Shown here piece after piece: positions 7,339-17,075 of a stretch of 64,000 nt of DNA (position 1 is its first letter; each line of letters opens with the position of its first letter). Under the pieces are notes generated by a model. That model ran no database searches and had not been told where the DNA came from. It saw only the letters and a program-made list of their open reading frames with translations. Source of the stretch: a bacterium (GTDB lineage: Bacteria; Bacillota; Clostridia; Oscillospirales; Oscillospiraceae); the NCBI GenBank assembly GCA_029009095.1, contig JAQXJT010000040.1, positions 1-64,000 on the forward strand, in the 5' to 3' direction. A program made the translations under genes and the position numbers.

Positions 7339-8088
7339 TCAGTTGGGGCTGAAAAAGACCTTGCTGCTCTCCCCCGCCATTTCCAGCTCCAGCGTGCCCG
7401 CGTCGCCCTCGGCAAGCTGGGCGATGGCGCTCTCGATCAGGGAGAGGCGGCGGCTGAGATCCGTCGTAGAGGAGAGGATGACGGTATAGCGCCCGTCGTA
7501 GCTGAAGCGGGGATCGTTCAGATCGCTGAGATCCACCCAGTCGATCTTTTTGACGATGTTCCGCAGCCGGAACTGCCCCAGCAGCTCATAGAGAAAAACG
7601 TCCTTCCCCGTGTTCTCCTCGGAGACGGTCATGATCTCGCCGGCCACCGGCTGGAGCGGCTCCATGCCCTCCACCCGGATAAAGCTGCGGGCTGCCCGGG
7701 CGTCGATCTTCTCCAGCAGCTTTCCCGAGGCGTTGATAAGCCAATAGTCGTCCCCGAAGCTGACGCAGGCGGCAGCCTCGCTGCCCGTCACCTCCAGAAT
7801 GATGCGGTTGGGCATGGCGCGCTTGAGGGAGACGCTCTCCACATAGGGCATGGTGGCGTAGATGGAGGAAACGGCGGAGAAATTGTTGATAAAGAGCAGA
7901 TTTACGCCCTTTTCGATGCCGGAGGCCGCCATGATCTCCTCGTCGGTGTAGACGGTGTCGTTCTTCACCTGGATGATGGAGACCCGGAAAAAGAGGCTCA
8001 AAAACACGATGGCCGCCGCGGCGATCAAAATCAGCGCCAGCGGCGCATACAGGCTGCTGCGAACGTGGTAATTTCTCTGTTCCTCCAT
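7339..8088 (-). CDS. ftsQ: Cell division protein FtsQ/DivIB
   Basis: This 249-aa bitopic protein has a short basic cytoplasmic tail and one membrane segment at about residues 13-35. It then has a POTRA domain beginning VSIIQVKNDTVYTDEEIM and a beta domain. With FtsL it bridges the Z-ring and the septal peptidoglycan synthase. The start at 8088 (MEEQRNYHV) was chosen because the longer frame runs into murA and GGGGA precedes it. It lies 49 bp downstream of murA. It lacks the long cytoplasmic extension of some DivIB proteins. Confidence 0.85.
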   Translation of the reverse strand: MEEQRNYHVRSSLYAPLALILIAAAAIVFLSLFFRVSIIQVKNDTVYTDEEIMAASGIEKGVNLLFINNFSAVSSIYATMPYVESVSLKRAMPNRIILEVTGSEAAACVSFGDDYWLINASGKLLEKIDARAARSFIRVEGMEPLQPVAGEIMTVSEENTGKDVFLYELLGQFRLRNIVKKIDWVDLSDLNDPRFSYDGRYTVILSSTTDLSRRLSLIESAIAQLAEGDAGTLELEMAGESSKVFFSPN

Positions 8089-8137
8089 GATTTTCCCCGC
8101 TTTCTTTTCTCCGGCCTTGCGCCGTTTTCTCCCCGTC

Positions 8138-9388
8138 TTACTCCGTCCAGAGCTCCGCGCCCAGGGAGCGCAGCACGCTCTCCAGTCCGTCGTAGCCCCG
8201 GGCAATGTGCCCCTCGTCCTGAATTCGGCTCTCGCCCTCCGCAGCAAGGGCGGCCGTGATCAGCGCGGCGTCTCCCCGGAGATCGGTGCTCTCCGTCTCG
8301 GCGGCGCGGAGCCGCTCCACTCCGTTCACCAGAGCCAGCGAACCCCGCAGCTCAATGTCCGCGCCCATTTTTTTCAGCTCCTCCGCGTAGCGATAGCGGG
8401 AGGAGAAAATGTTTTCCATAAATACGCTGCTTCCCTCGGCCACGGTACTGGCCGCCATCAGCAGCGGCGCCGCGTCCGTGGGGAAGCCCGGATAGGGCTG
8501 GGTGGCCACCGCGCCCGGCGAGGTCAGCCGCCCGTCGGCCACCAGCCGCACGCCGCTGGCAGAGCGCCGGATCCGGCAGCCCATGGCCTCCAGGGAGCGC
8601 AGCACCTCTTCCATATCCCGCCATGCCGCCCCCTGCACCTCCACATCGCCCCCGGTGATAGCGGCGCAGCACAGATATGTAGCGCTGACGATGCGGTCGG
8701 GCGGCACCCGGATGCCCACGGCTTTTCCCGGCGCGAAGCCGCGCACCCGGATCACCGGGGTGCCCGCGCCGCTCACCTCCGCCCCCAGAGAACGAAGGTA
8801 TTCCTGCAAAGTCCCGATCTCCGGCTCCCGGGCGGCGTTATAGATCACGCTCTCGCCCCTGGCCGCGCAGGCGGCGATCATGGCGTTTTCCGTGGCGCCC
8901 ACGCTGGGCGAGGGAAAAGAGATCTCCGCCCCCCGCAGCCCGCGGCTGCGGCAGACGATCCCGTCGCCCTCCTGCTCCACCTCCGCGCCCAGGGCACGGA
9001 GAGCCATCAGGTGCAGATCCACCGGTCTCGGCCCCAGCTCGCAGCCTCCGGGCAGGGACACATGGGCCTCCCCGCAGCGCCCCAGCAGGGGACCCAGGAA
9101 GATCACGGACGAGCGCATACGGTGCATCAGCTCTCTGGGGATGGCGCAGCAGCTGAGTCCCCGGGAGTCGATGGAAAGGCTGTCGCCCTCCTGAGCCGCC
9201 TCGCAGCCCAGGTGGCGCAAGATCTCGATGGCCGCATCCACATCGCTCAGATGCGGGCAATTCAGTATTTCGCTCTCGCAGCCTGTCAGAATGGAGGCCG
9301 CCAGAATGGGCAGCACCGCGTTTTTCGAGCCCTGGGCCCGGATGCTGCCGCGGAGCCTTGTTCCGCCCCGAATATGCCAAACGCTCAT
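8138..9388 (-). CDS. murA: UDP-N-acetylglucosamine 1-carboxyvinyltransferase
   Basis: This 416-aa enzyme adds enolpyruvate from PEP to UDP-GlcNAc, the first committed step of peptidoglycan synthesis. The active-site loop reads SLPGGCELGPRPVDLH, with the catalytic Cys that fosfomycin alkylates. The N-terminal GSKNAVLPILAASIL and the C-terminal ARGYDGLESVLRSLGA are typical. It occupies the place that murB or murC often takes in dcw clusters. Confidence 0.96.
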   Translation of the reverse strand: MSVWHIRGGTRLRGSIRAQGSKNAVLPILAASILTGCESEILNCPHLSDVDAAIEILRHLGCEAAQEGDSLSIDSRGLSCCAIPRELMHRMRSSVIFLGPLLGRCGEAHVSLPGGCELGPRPVDLHLMALRALGAEVEQEGDGIVCRSRGLRGAEISFPSPSVGATENAMIAACAARGESVIYNAAREPEIGTLQEYLRSLGAEVSGAGTPVIRVRGFAPGKAVGIRVPPDRIVSATYLCCAAITGGDVEVQGAAWRDMEEVLRSLEAMGCRIRRSASGVRLVADGRLTSPGAVATQPYPGFPTDAAPLLMAASTVAEGSSVFMENIFSSRYRYAEELKKMGADIELRGSLALVNGVERLRAAETESTDLRGDAALITAALAAEGESRIQDEGHIARGYDGLESVLRSLGAELWTE

Positions 9389-9446
9389 ATTCCTTCCCCC
9401 GTACAGCAGATTTTCATGCCATCCTATGCAGGGGAAGAAAGGGGCG

Positions 9447-10574
9447 TCACTTGGCCGAGAGGGAGAGGACCAGCGAGGTGATCTCGTCGGTGGCGTTTTC
9501 CACGGAGAGGGAGCGCATAACGCGTCCCATCTCCTGCAGCCGCTCCCGGTCGGAGAGCAGCGAGGTGATGGTGTCGTAGAGGCGCCGGGCGGTGGCCTCC
9601 CCCTCGGGGATGAGCACCGCGCCGCCTGCGTCGCTGAGCAGTCTGGCGTTCTTGGTCTGGTGGTCGTTGACCACGTTGGGGGAGGGCACCAGGATGCAGG
9701 GCTTGCCCATGGCGGTCAGCTCCGCCAGGGTGCTTGCGCCGCTGCGGCAGAGAACGATGTCCGCCGCGGCCATGTTCTCGGCCATGTTGTAGATATAATC
9801 CTGGATAAAAAAGCCCTTTTCCTCCCAGCCGGAGAGGCCCAGCTCCTTCTCCATGTAGCCGCGCATGGAGGCGATGCCCCGCTTGCCTGCCGAGTGGACG
9901 AAGCGGAAGGAGGGCGCGTCCATGGCCAGCTTGACCAGGCCGCCCACGGTCTTGTTCATCTCCGTGGCGCCCAAACTTCCCCAGACGGAGACCACCAGCG
10001 GCGTGTCCTCGTCGAGCCCCAGCCTGCGCCGGGCCTCGCTGCGGCTGCTGCGCATGAACTCCAGCCGCACGGGAGTGCCGGTGACGCGCACCTTGTCGGG
10101 GTTCTTATAATTCTCCCGGGCGCTCTCAAAGCCCACCATGATGAGCTTCGCGGAGCCCTCCAGCATTTTGGTGGTCAGCCCCGGCATGGCGTTGGATTCG
10201 TGCACCGCCGTGGGGATGCCCATGGCCGCCGCCTCCCGCAGTACCGGGTAGCACACATACCCGCCGGTACCCAGCACCACATCCGGGCGGAACTGCCGGA
10301 TGATCCGCCTGGCCGCAGGCAGAGAGAATGCCAGATCCCGGGCCGCGCGCAGATTGTGGCGCAGTCCGTCCAGATTGAGCCGGCGGCTCAGCGAGGAGAT
10401 GCGGATGGTCTCCAGTCTATACCCCTCCCGGGGTACCAGTTCGCTCTCCATGTGCCCCTCCGCGCCGATAAACAGGATCTCGCTGTCCGGCAGAAGCTCC
10501 CGGATGCGTCCGGCCACGCTGAGAGCGGGGTTGATATGACCGGCGGTGGCGCCGCAGGTGAAGAGAAATCTCAT
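9447..10574 (-). CDS. murG: Lipid II synthase MurG
   Basis: This 375-aa GT28 glycosyltransferase adds GlcNAc to lipid I on the inner membrane face to make lipid II. The N-terminal G-loop CGATAGHINPALSVA and second loop VVLGTGGYVCYPV are present. The C-terminal UDP-GlcNAc site includes CRSGASTLAELTAMGKPCILVPSP. It starts 39 bp downstream of ftsW. Confidence 0.96.
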   Translation of the reverse strand: MRFLFTCGATAGHINPALSVAGRIRELLPDSEILFIGAEGHMESELVPREGYRLETIRISSLSRRLNLDGLRHNLRAARDLAFSLPAARRIIRQFRPDVVLGTGGYVCYPVLREAAAMGIPTAVHESNAMPGLTTKMLEGSAKLIMVGFESARENYKNPDKVRVTGTPVRLEFMRSSRSEARRRLGLDEDTPLVVSVWGSLGATEMNKTVGGLVKLAMDAPSFRFVHSAGKRGIASMRGYMEKELGLSGWEEKGFFIQDYIYNMAENMAAADIVLCRSGASTLAELTAMGKPCILVPSPNVVNDHQTKNARLLSDAGGAVLIPEGEATARRLYDTITSLLSDRERLQEMGRVMRSLSVENATDEITSLVLSLSAK

Positions 10575-10613
10575 GTCTGTTACCCTTTCCGCCCCGGGAA
10601 CCGGGGCGCTTTT

Positions 10614-11771
10614 TTATCCGTTGCCGGGCATTTCCCGGGATACGCTCAACAGGATGCCAATCTCCGCCATCTGAATGAGCAGGGCCGTGCCGCCGTAGCT
10701 GAAAAACGGCAGGGAGATGCCGGTGCAGGGCACCAGGTTGGTGCACACCGCCACGTTGAGGATGGTTTGCAGGGCCAGCATGGCGCTGATGCCGCTGCCC
10801 ACCAGAAAGCTGTAGCGGTCTCTGGCGCGCAGAGCGATCCAGAACCCCCGCAGGATCAGCGCGGCGAAGAGGCAGAGAATGGCCGTTGCGCCCAGGAACC
10901 CCAGCTCCTCGCAGACCACGGAGAAGATGAAGTCGTTGTGCTCCTCGGGCAGGTAGAGGTACTTCTGCCTGCTTTGTCCCAGGCCCAATCCCAACAGACC
11001 CCCGGAGCCGATGGCATAGAGGGACTGGACGATCTGCCAGCCGTCCCCGGTGAGATCGGAAAAGGGGTCGAGGAAGGCGTTCACCCGGGCCGCCACATAG
11101 GGCACCTGCAGATAGGCCGCCGTGCCGCCCACTGCGAGGAGGGTAAAGCCGCCGATATACCACCCCAGGGACACGCCCCCCAGAAAGAGCAGCACCGCCC
11201 CCAGCATCAGCAGGATCACCGTGGCCGAGAAGTGGGGCTCCAGTACCAGCAGCAGCGCGATCACCCCAAGAATGGCGGCGAAAGGAGCCACGCCGTAGCG
11301 GAAGGAGCGCATCCTGTCCCCAAAGCGGCAGATGAGCCGGGGAAAGCAGAGGATCACAGCCACCTTGACGATCTCGGAGGGCTGGAAGGTGGTGAAGCCC
11401 AGGCTGATCCAGCGCCGCGCCCCGTTCACCCGCACCCCCACGAAGAGTACCAGCACCAGCGCGAGGAGGGAGACGGCCATCAACAGGGGCGAGAGGCGGT
11501 GATAGAGCCGCATGGGTACCCGGGCGCAGAGGAGCATGGCCCCCACCCCCGCCACGGCGAACACCGACTGGTGCAGGAAGTACCAGGCGGCGTTGCCGCC
11601 GGTCTCACCCTGCAGATCGTAGTAGGCGCTGGCGAAACTGGCCGAGAGCACCATGAGCACCCCGATGCCCAGCAACAGCAGCGTCAGCAGCAGCAGTGTC
11701 AGATCGATTTTCCCGCCGTGACGGGGCGGGGCCGTTTCGGTTTGCCGGAAGCGGACATCGCTGTAGAGCAA
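10614..11771 (-). CDS. ftsW: SEDS glycosyltransferase FtsW
   Basis: This 385-aa polytopic protein has about ten membrane segments and polymerises lipid II at the septum together with a class B PBP. The family stretch PCTGISLPFFSYGGTALL is near the C-terminus and LVLEPHFSATVILLM is central. Context next to murG and in the same cluster as spoVD supports FtsW, though SpoVE or RodA are close relatives. Confidence 0.93.
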   Translation of the reverse strand: MLYSDVRFRQTETAPPRHGGKIDLTLLLLTLLLLGIGVLMVLSASFASAYYDLQGETGGNAAWYFLHQSVFAVAGVGAMLLCARVPMRLYHRLSPLLMAVSLLALVLVLFVGVRVNGARRWISLGFTTFQPSEIVKVAVILCFPRLICRFGDRMRSFRYGVAPFAAILGVIALLLVLEPHFSATVILLMLGAVLLFLGGVSLGWYIGGFTLLAVGGTAAYLQVPYVAARVNAFLDPFSDLTGDGWQIVQSLYAIGSGGLLGLGLGQSRQKYLYLPEEHNDFIFSVVCEELGFLGATAILCLFAALILRGFWIALRARDRYSFLVGSGISAMLALQTILNVAVCTNLVPCTGISLPFFSYGGTALLIQMAEIGILLSVSREMPGNG

Positions 11772-11799
11772 AGCTCATCCTTTCCCGGGCGGGAAAAGA

Positions 11800-12816
11800 T
11801 CACGCGCCGAACCGGTGCATGGCTCCGAGGACGGAGACCAGGGCCATCAGCAGCGTCACGCCCGTAAAGAGAGTGAAGATCTCTTTCTCTTTCCATTTCC
11901 GTCCCGACCAGCCGCCCATCTCCAGATGGTGGTGGAAGGGGGCCATTTTGAAAACACGCTTGCCGTGGGTGAGCTTGAAGTAAGTCACCTGAATGATGTC
12001 GGAGAGAGTCTCGATGATGGGCATAAGGCACAGCGTCACCAGGATCAGCGGCATATCCAGCGCGAAAGCCATGCCGCTGATGCACCCGCCCAGAAAGAGG
12101 GAGCCGGTGTCGCCCATGAACACTTTGGCGGGGTTGAAGTTATAGATCAGGAAGCCCAGCAGCGCGCCGGTCATGCCCGCGGCAAAGACGCCCAGCCCCA
12201 TATACTCCGCGCCCCAGCTCCAGACGATGGCGGTGAAGCCGATGAACACCGCCGTGCAGGTGCCGCCCGCCAGACCGTCCACCCCATCGGTGAGGTTGAT
12301 GGCGTTGACGCAGCCCACGATCACGAAGGAGGCAAAGGGGAAGTAGAGCCAGTCGGGGACATCCAGCGTCATGTTCCAGAAGGGGACATAGAGATGGGAC
12401 TCCAGATAGCCCATCCGCCGCAGCAGAAACAGGAAGCAGACCGAGGCCGCCAACTGCAAAAGGAACTTGCCCCGGGCTGTCAGGCCCTCGTTCTGGTGGT
12501 GGCGCAGCTTCTCATAGTCGTCCAGAAACCCGATGGCGCCGAACACCAGCCCGAAGGAGAGCACCAGCACATGGCCCCACTGCCCCTCCATCACATAGCC
12601 GAAGCCCACGGTGAAGCACACCACGGCGATGGCCGCGATAAACATCAGCCCGCCCATGGTGGGGGTGCCGGACTTATGCTGATGCCAGGTGGGACCCACC
12701 TCCCGGATCATCTGCTCCGCCTTTACCCGCCGCAGCCAGGGCACCAGAAACGCCCCCACGAGGCTGCTCACCAGAAAGCCTATGGCCAACGCCACGATCA
12801 GTTTCATACTTGACAT
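11800..12816 (-). CDS. mraY: Phospho-MurNAc-pentapeptide transferase MraY
   Basis: This 338-aa membrane enzyme transfers phospho-MurNAc-pentapeptide to undecaprenyl phosphate to form lipid I. The motifs GTPTMGGLMF, FLDDYEKL (catalytic Asp pair), NLTDGVDGLAGG and MGDTGSLFLGG are intact. Near the C-terminus is the MAPFHHHLEMGGWSG signature. The next gene upstream is murE, so murF and murD are absent from their usual flanking positions. Confidence 0.97.
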   Translation of the reverse strand: MSSMKLIVALAIGFLVSSLVGAFLVPWLRRVKAEQMIREVGPTWHQHKSGTPTMGGLMFIAAIAVVCFTVGFGYVMEGQWGHVLVLSFGLVFGAIGFLDDYEKLRHHQNEGLTARGKFLLQLAASVCFLFLLRRMGYLESHLYVPFWNMTLDVPDWLYFPFASFVIVGCVNAINLTDGVDGLAGGTCTAVFIGFTAIVWSWGAEYMGLGVFAAGMTGALLGFLIYNFNPAKVFMGDTGSLFLGGCISGMAFALDMPLILVTLCLMPIIETLSDIIQVTYFKLTHGKRVFKMAPFHHHLEMGGWSGRKWKEKEIFTLFTGVTLLMALVSVLGAMHRFGA

Positions 12817-12854
12817 AGTTTTTTCCTCTTATCTTTCCTGTCTGTGCCGGATCT

Positions 12855-14297
12855 TTATTTCTCCAGTTCTTTCAGCACCTGCGCCACTACCTCGCGCTCG
12901 TCCAGATGGATCTTCGTGGTGCCGATGATCTGGTAATCCTCGTGTCCCTTGCCGCACAGCAGCACCACATCGTCTTTCTGATGGTGCTCCATGGCGTAGC
13001 GGATGGCTTCCACCCTGTCGGGGATGACCACATAGGGGGTGCCGTGGCCCTCCACGCCGGGGAGGATCTCCCGGATGATGGCCTCGGGCTCCTCCGTGCG
13101 GGGGTTATCCGATGTGACGATGACAAAGTCGGAGAGCCGCGCGGCGATCTCGCCCATGATGGGCCGCTTGCCCCGGTCCCTGTCTCCCCCGCAGCCAAAG
13201 AGCATCACCAGCCGCCCGGGGGCCACCGCGCGCAGGGTGCGGAGGATATTCTCCACCGCGTCGGGGGTCACGGCGTAGTCGATGTAGATGCTGTAGTCCT
13301 TACTGCCCGGCACCCGCTCCAGCCGTCCTCTGGCGCCCCGGCATCCTCCCAGCGCCGCGGCACAGCGCTCCAGCGGCAGCCCCAGCGCCACGCAGGCGCT
13401 CAGCGCCGTGAGGGCGTTGTAGACGGAAAACCGCCCGGGTATGTCCAGACGCACCGGGCATCGCTCCTCCCGGCTCACCGCCTCAAATTCCACCCCTCCG
13501 CTCTCCAGCCGGACGTTCTCTGCCCGGAGGTCAGCCTCCCGCTCCACGGCGAAGCGCCTTAGCTCGTTGGCCCCGGCGGATACCGTCTCCGCCCAGCCGT
13601 CATCGGCGTTGACACAGAAGACGCCGCACTGGGGCGGGAAAAGCGCCTTGGCCAGGGCATAGTTTTCCATGGTGCCGTGGAAGTCCAGATGATCCTGCGT
13701 CAGATTGGTGAAAAGTCCCACATCGAAGCGCAGCCCCGCCACCCGGTGGAGCACCAGCGAGTGGGAGGATACCTCCATGACGCAGTAGCGGCAGCCCGCG
13801 TCCTCCATCCGCCGCAGCAGGGCGTGGACATCGCAGGATTCGGGGGTGGTGTGCTCGCTGTGCAGTTCCTCGTCCCCCACCATGTTCACGATGCTGCCCA
13901 TCAGCCCCACCTTGGCACCCTCCACCTTTTCCAGCAGCTGTTTGATCAGGAAGGCGCTGGTGGTCTTGCCGTTGGTACCGGTGACGCCGATGAGGCGCAT
14001 CTTCATCTCGTCGGTACGGTAGAAGCGCCGGGAGGCCAGGGCCAGACCCAGGCGGCTGTCGGCGGTGACGGCGCAGGGGGCCAGGGGAGAGGCTTCCTCG
14101 CAGAGCACGGCCGCCGCGCCGTTCTCCAGAGCTTTGGAGATGAAGCGGTGCCCGTCGGTCTGGAAACCCCGGATGGCCACGAAGAGGAAGCCTGGCTTCA
14201 CCAGGCGGGAGTCGCAGCATACGCCGCTGATCTCCCTGTCCGGCACGGCGCCCTGCCAGTCGATCTCCATATCCTGTAACACGCGGGATAACAGCAT
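12855..14297 (-). CDS. murE: UDP-MurNAc-tripeptide synthetase, meso-DAP type
   Basis: This 480-aa Mur ligase adds the third stem amino acid. The ATP loop is VTGTNGKTTSAFLI, and the central domain carries MEVSSHSL. The substrate motif TSDNPRTEEP is the DNPR form typical of meso-diaminopimelate enzymes, so the cell wall is probably DAP-type. One oddity: the usually conserved DYAHTPD motif reads DYAVTPD, replacing His by Val. The frame is otherwise intact and full length. Confidence 0.94.
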   Translation of the reverse strand: MLLSRVLQDMEIDWQGAVPDREISGVCCDSRLVKPGFLFVAIRGFQTDGHRFISKALENGAAAVLCEEASPLAPCAVTADSRLGLALASRRFYRTDEMKMRLIGVTGTNGKTTSAFLIKQLLEKVEGAKVGLMGSIVNMVGDEELHSEHTTPESCDVHALLRRMEDAGCRYCVMEVSSHSLVLHRVAGLRFDVGLFTNLTQDHLDFHGTMENYALAKALFPPQCGVFCVNADDGWAETVSAGANELRRFAVEREADLRAENVRLESGGVEFEAVSREERCPVRLDIPGRFSVYNALTALSACVALGLPLERCAAALGGCRGARGRLERVPGSKDYSIYIDYAVTPDAVENILRTLRAVAPGRLVMLFGCGGDRDRGKRPIMGEIAARLSDFVIVTSDNPRTEEPEAIIREILPGVEGHGTPYVVIPDRVEAIRYAMEHHQKDDVVLLCGKGHEDYQIIGTTKIHLDEREVVAQVLKELEK

Positions 14298-14321
14298 GGT
14301 TTCTCCTCTCTCTATGGGGCG

Positions 14322-16646
14322 TCAGTAGCGCCCGTAGGCGCCCTCGTCCCGATCCAGCAGCGTCACGGTGATCACGGTGCCGTGCTCCGCCGTGGTGTTG
14401 GCTTCATAATTCTGTCCGCAGATCTCCACCGTGTCCAGATCGGTCATGGCGGCATTGTCCGAGCGGAGGAAGAGGGCGTATTGCCCCAGCACCTCCCGGG
14501 CCTCGGTATAGTGCAGCCCCGTGAGATCGGGGACGATCTCACGCTGCCCGGACGGCTCCGCGTCCGCGTAGAGCAGCACGCAGCTCCCCTCGGCGATGAC
14601 GCTGCCCTCCGCAGGGAGCTGCCGGGTGACCCTGGCTCCCGCGCCGATGCTGCGGCAGGCAAAGCCGCTCTTTTTCAGCTCCTCCGCCGCCTCCGCCAGG
14701 CTCAGTCCCTGCACATCCGGCACGGCGCGGTCCATTCTCCGGCTCTCTTCCTCGCTGTACTGGGGCTGTACGCCCAGCACCGGCAGGGCATCGGCCAGGA
14801 ACGCGCCCACTACGGGGGCGGCCATCTGGCCGCCGGATATGTAGATCCCGCTCTCCGGAGAGGGGGCGTCCAGAAGCAGCAGCACCACGATTTTCGGATC
14901 GTCGGCGGGGGCGTAGCCCACAAAGGAGACGATGTACTCTTTCTCCCCCGTCACCATGTTCTGCGCCACCTTCTCGCTGGTGCCGGTCTTGCCGGCGATG
15001 CGGTAGCCCGCCACGTAGGCGTTCTTGCCGGTGCCCTCCTTCTTGTCGGAGACCACCCGCTCGAGGATGGAGTTGACGGTTTTGCTGGTGCTCTCGCTGA
15101 TCACCTGCCGCACCACTTCCCGGCCGTACTCCGTGACCTCTCCGGCGGGTGAAGTCACCGAGGCGACCACATGGGGCTTTAGGAGATAGCCGCCGTTGCA
15201 GCAGGCGCTCACAGCCATGACCATCTGCAGGGGGGTGATGTTGAAAGTCTGGCCGAAGGAGGCCGCCGCCAGCTGGGAGAAATTCTCCTCGTTGCAGAAG
15301 ACGTCGTGGCTCCACCAGATGCTGCCGCTCTCGCCGGGCAGAGCAATGCCCGTTTTCCCGGTGAGGGGAGCGCTGGTGTCGGGGTTTTCCGCGAAGAAGC
15401 CGAAGTCCCGACAGTAGCGGTAGAATGTCTCCTCCCCGATGCGCAGCCCCAGCGTGGCAAAGGCCACGTTGCACGAGTGCTGCACCGCCTGCACCATGCT
15501 CTGGGAGCCATGCCCGGCGGTTTTCCAGCATTTGAGCGGCTTGCCCCGCCCCTGCACGTTCATGCTGCCCCCGCAGTAGAAGCTGCTGTGCTCGTTGACC
15601 ACCCCTTCTTCCAGCCCCATGGCCAGCGTGATGATCTTGAAGGTGGAGCCGGGCTCGTAGGTGTCGGAGATGGCCTTGTTGCGCCACTGCCGCTGCTGCG
15701 CGGCGCTGCGGAGGGCAGCGCGCTCGGATTCGGGGGCACGGGCGATCTCCGTCTCCGCCTCCTCCGAAAGGCGCTGGTAGTTGTTCAGATCAAAGTTGCC
15801 CAGAGAGGCCATGGCCAGAATTCCGCCGGTGTTGGGATCCACGGCGATGGCCGCCGCCCCGTTGCGGATATCGTAGTCCCGGATGGCCTGGGCCAGATGT
15901 TTTTCCAGATAATACTGGATGGTCACATCCATGGTGAGCGTCACATCGCTGCCGTTTTCCGCGTCGATGTAACTCTCGTAGCCGGTAAAGAGCATATCCG
16001 TCCCGGTGGAGTTCTTCAGCCGCCGTACGCTGCCGCTCTCTCCGGTGAGCTGTTTGTCGAAGGAGTACTCCACCCCGGCCAGGCCGGTGTTGTCCGCCCC
16101 CACGAAGCCGATCAGGTGGGCGCCCAGGGAGGAGTGGGGGTAGCAGCGGAGCACGTCGCTCTCGATCTTGATGCTGCGCAGACCGTGCTCGTTTTTGAAC
16201 TGCCGCACCGCGTCCGCGTCGGCGGCGCTGCGCTTTTTCGCCACGGTCTTGTACCAGCTGGAGCTGTCCCCGGCCAGGGCGGCGATCTTCTCCCGATCCA
16301 CGCCGAGGATCTCCGAGAGGCCCGAGGCGATCAGCTCCTTGTCCTCCCCGTAGGTCCTGACCTCCACGGGACTCACATAGATGTTGTAAGCCGTGGCGCT
16401 CATGGCCAGGAGCGTGCCATTCCGATCGAGGATCTTTCCCCGCTCCGCCGGCACGGTGGTCTCCCGGAGCTGCTGCTCCATGGCCGCCCCGCCCAGTTCC
16501 TCATGGCGGAGGATCTGCAGGTAGAACAGACGCAGAACAAGCACGGTAAAAGCAACTATGCCGCACACGATCATTAAGAACAGTGCGCGGCGAAGCATCC
16601 TTCGATTTGGTGACTGATTGGCGATATGCACATCCCATCCCGGCAT
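14322..16646 (-). CDS. spoVD: Class B PBP, SpoVD-like, with PASTA repeats
   Basis: This 774-aa transpeptidase has one N-terminal membrane anchor (about residues 18-42), a PBP dimerisation domain from ERGKILDRNG and a transpeptidase domain. The active-site motifs are YEPGSTFK (nucleophile Ser), SCN (VQHSCNVAF) and KTGT (GKTGTSEK). Two C-terminal PASTA-like repeats begin VPDVQGLSLAEAAEEL and VPDLTGLHYTEAREVL. The architecture fits SpoVD/PBP2B, which cross-links septal or spore-cortex peptidoglycan. AAGGGG precedes the ATG. It is the only PBP gene in the cluster, so it may serve both division and sporulation. Confidence 0.93.
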   Translation of the reverse strand: MPGWDVHIANQSPNRRMLRRALFLMIVCGIVAFTVLVLRLFYLQILRHEELGGAAMEQQLRETTVPAERGKILDRNGTLLAMSATAYNIYVSPVEVRTYGEDKELIASGLSEILGVDREKIAALAGDSSSWYKTVAKKRSAADADAVRQFKNEHGLRSIKIESDVLRCYPHSSLGAHLIGFVGADNTGLAGVEYSFDKQLTGESGSVRRLKNSTGTDMLFTGYESYIDAENGSDVTLTMDVTIQYYLEKHLAQAIRDYDIRNGAAAIAVDPNTGGILAMASLGNFDLNNYQRLSEEAETEIARAPESERAALRSAAQQRQWRNKAISDTYEPGSTFKIITLAMGLEEGVVNEHSSFYCGGSMNVQGRGKPLKCWKTAGHGSQSMVQAVQHSCNVAFATLGLRIGEETFYRYCRDFGFFAENPDTSAPLTGKTGIALPGESGSIWWSHDVFCNEENFSQLAAASFGQTFNITPLQMVMAVSACCNGGYLLKPHVVASVTSPAGEVTEYGREVVRQVISESTSKTVNSILERVVSDKKEGTGKNAYVAGYRIAGKTGTSEKVAQNMVTGEKEYIVSFVGYAPADDPKIVVLLLLDAPSPESGIYISGGQMAAPVVGAFLADALPVLGVQPQYSEEESRRMDRAVPDVQGLSLAEAAEELKKSGFACRSIGAGARVTRQLPAEGSVIAEGSCVLLYADAEPSGQREIVPDLTGLHYTEAREVLGQYALFLRSDNAAMTDLDTVEICGQNYEANTTAEHGTVITVTLLDRDEGAYGRY

Positions 16647-16673
16647 AGCGGCACCCCTTACGGCAAAAAGATC

Positions 16674-17075
16674 TCACTCACAGTTTATGTTTCCCGCAAG
16701 GCAAACATGCCGCAGCTTTTCCAGAAAAAGCGCCGTGCGCTCCCGGAGAGACGGCCTCTCCCGCTCCACGACCTCCACCCGGTCGGGCAGGCTGACCATC
16801 CCGTACAGGATCTGATCTTCCCGGGGCTTGTGCATCCCCAGCTCCAGCTCCGCGTATCTCTCTACCGCTTCCAGATCCCACTTGGCTCCGGCTGCGATCT
16901 GCAATTCCGCCCGTTCCTCCTCCAACCGACGAATTTCTCTCTCCTGCCGCACCACCGCGTCCCCCAGCGCCATCAGTTCCGCCCTCCCCGCCAGAGACGC
17001 CGCCAGCAGCAGCGCCCCCAGGAGAGCCGGGACTCCGGCGCCCAGCCAGATACGCGCGGTCCCGCCCATTCTCAT
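16674..17075 (-). CDS. ftsL: FtsL-like division protein
   Basis: This 133-aa bitopic protein has a membrane segment at about residues 10-27 followed by a coiled coil with repeated R/E heptads (RQEREIRRLEEERAELQ). It ends in a block with LGMHKPREDQILYGMV. Sequence conservation of FtsL is low, so the call rests on size, topology and position between rsmH and the PBP gene. The start at 17075 overlaps the rsmH stop as ATGA, which indicates coupled translation. Confidence 0.8.
   Translation of the reverse strand: MRMGGTARIWLGAGVPALLGALLLAASLAGRAELMALGDAVVRQEREIRRLEEERAELQIAAGAKWDLEAVERYAELELGMHKPREDQILYGMVSLPDRVEVVERERPSLRERTALFLEKLRHVCLAGNINCE

Noticed and set aside
9228..11867. 879-codon open frame opposite murG and ftsW
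   Set aside because: It is a codon-bias shadow; murG and ftsW are complete on the other strand.
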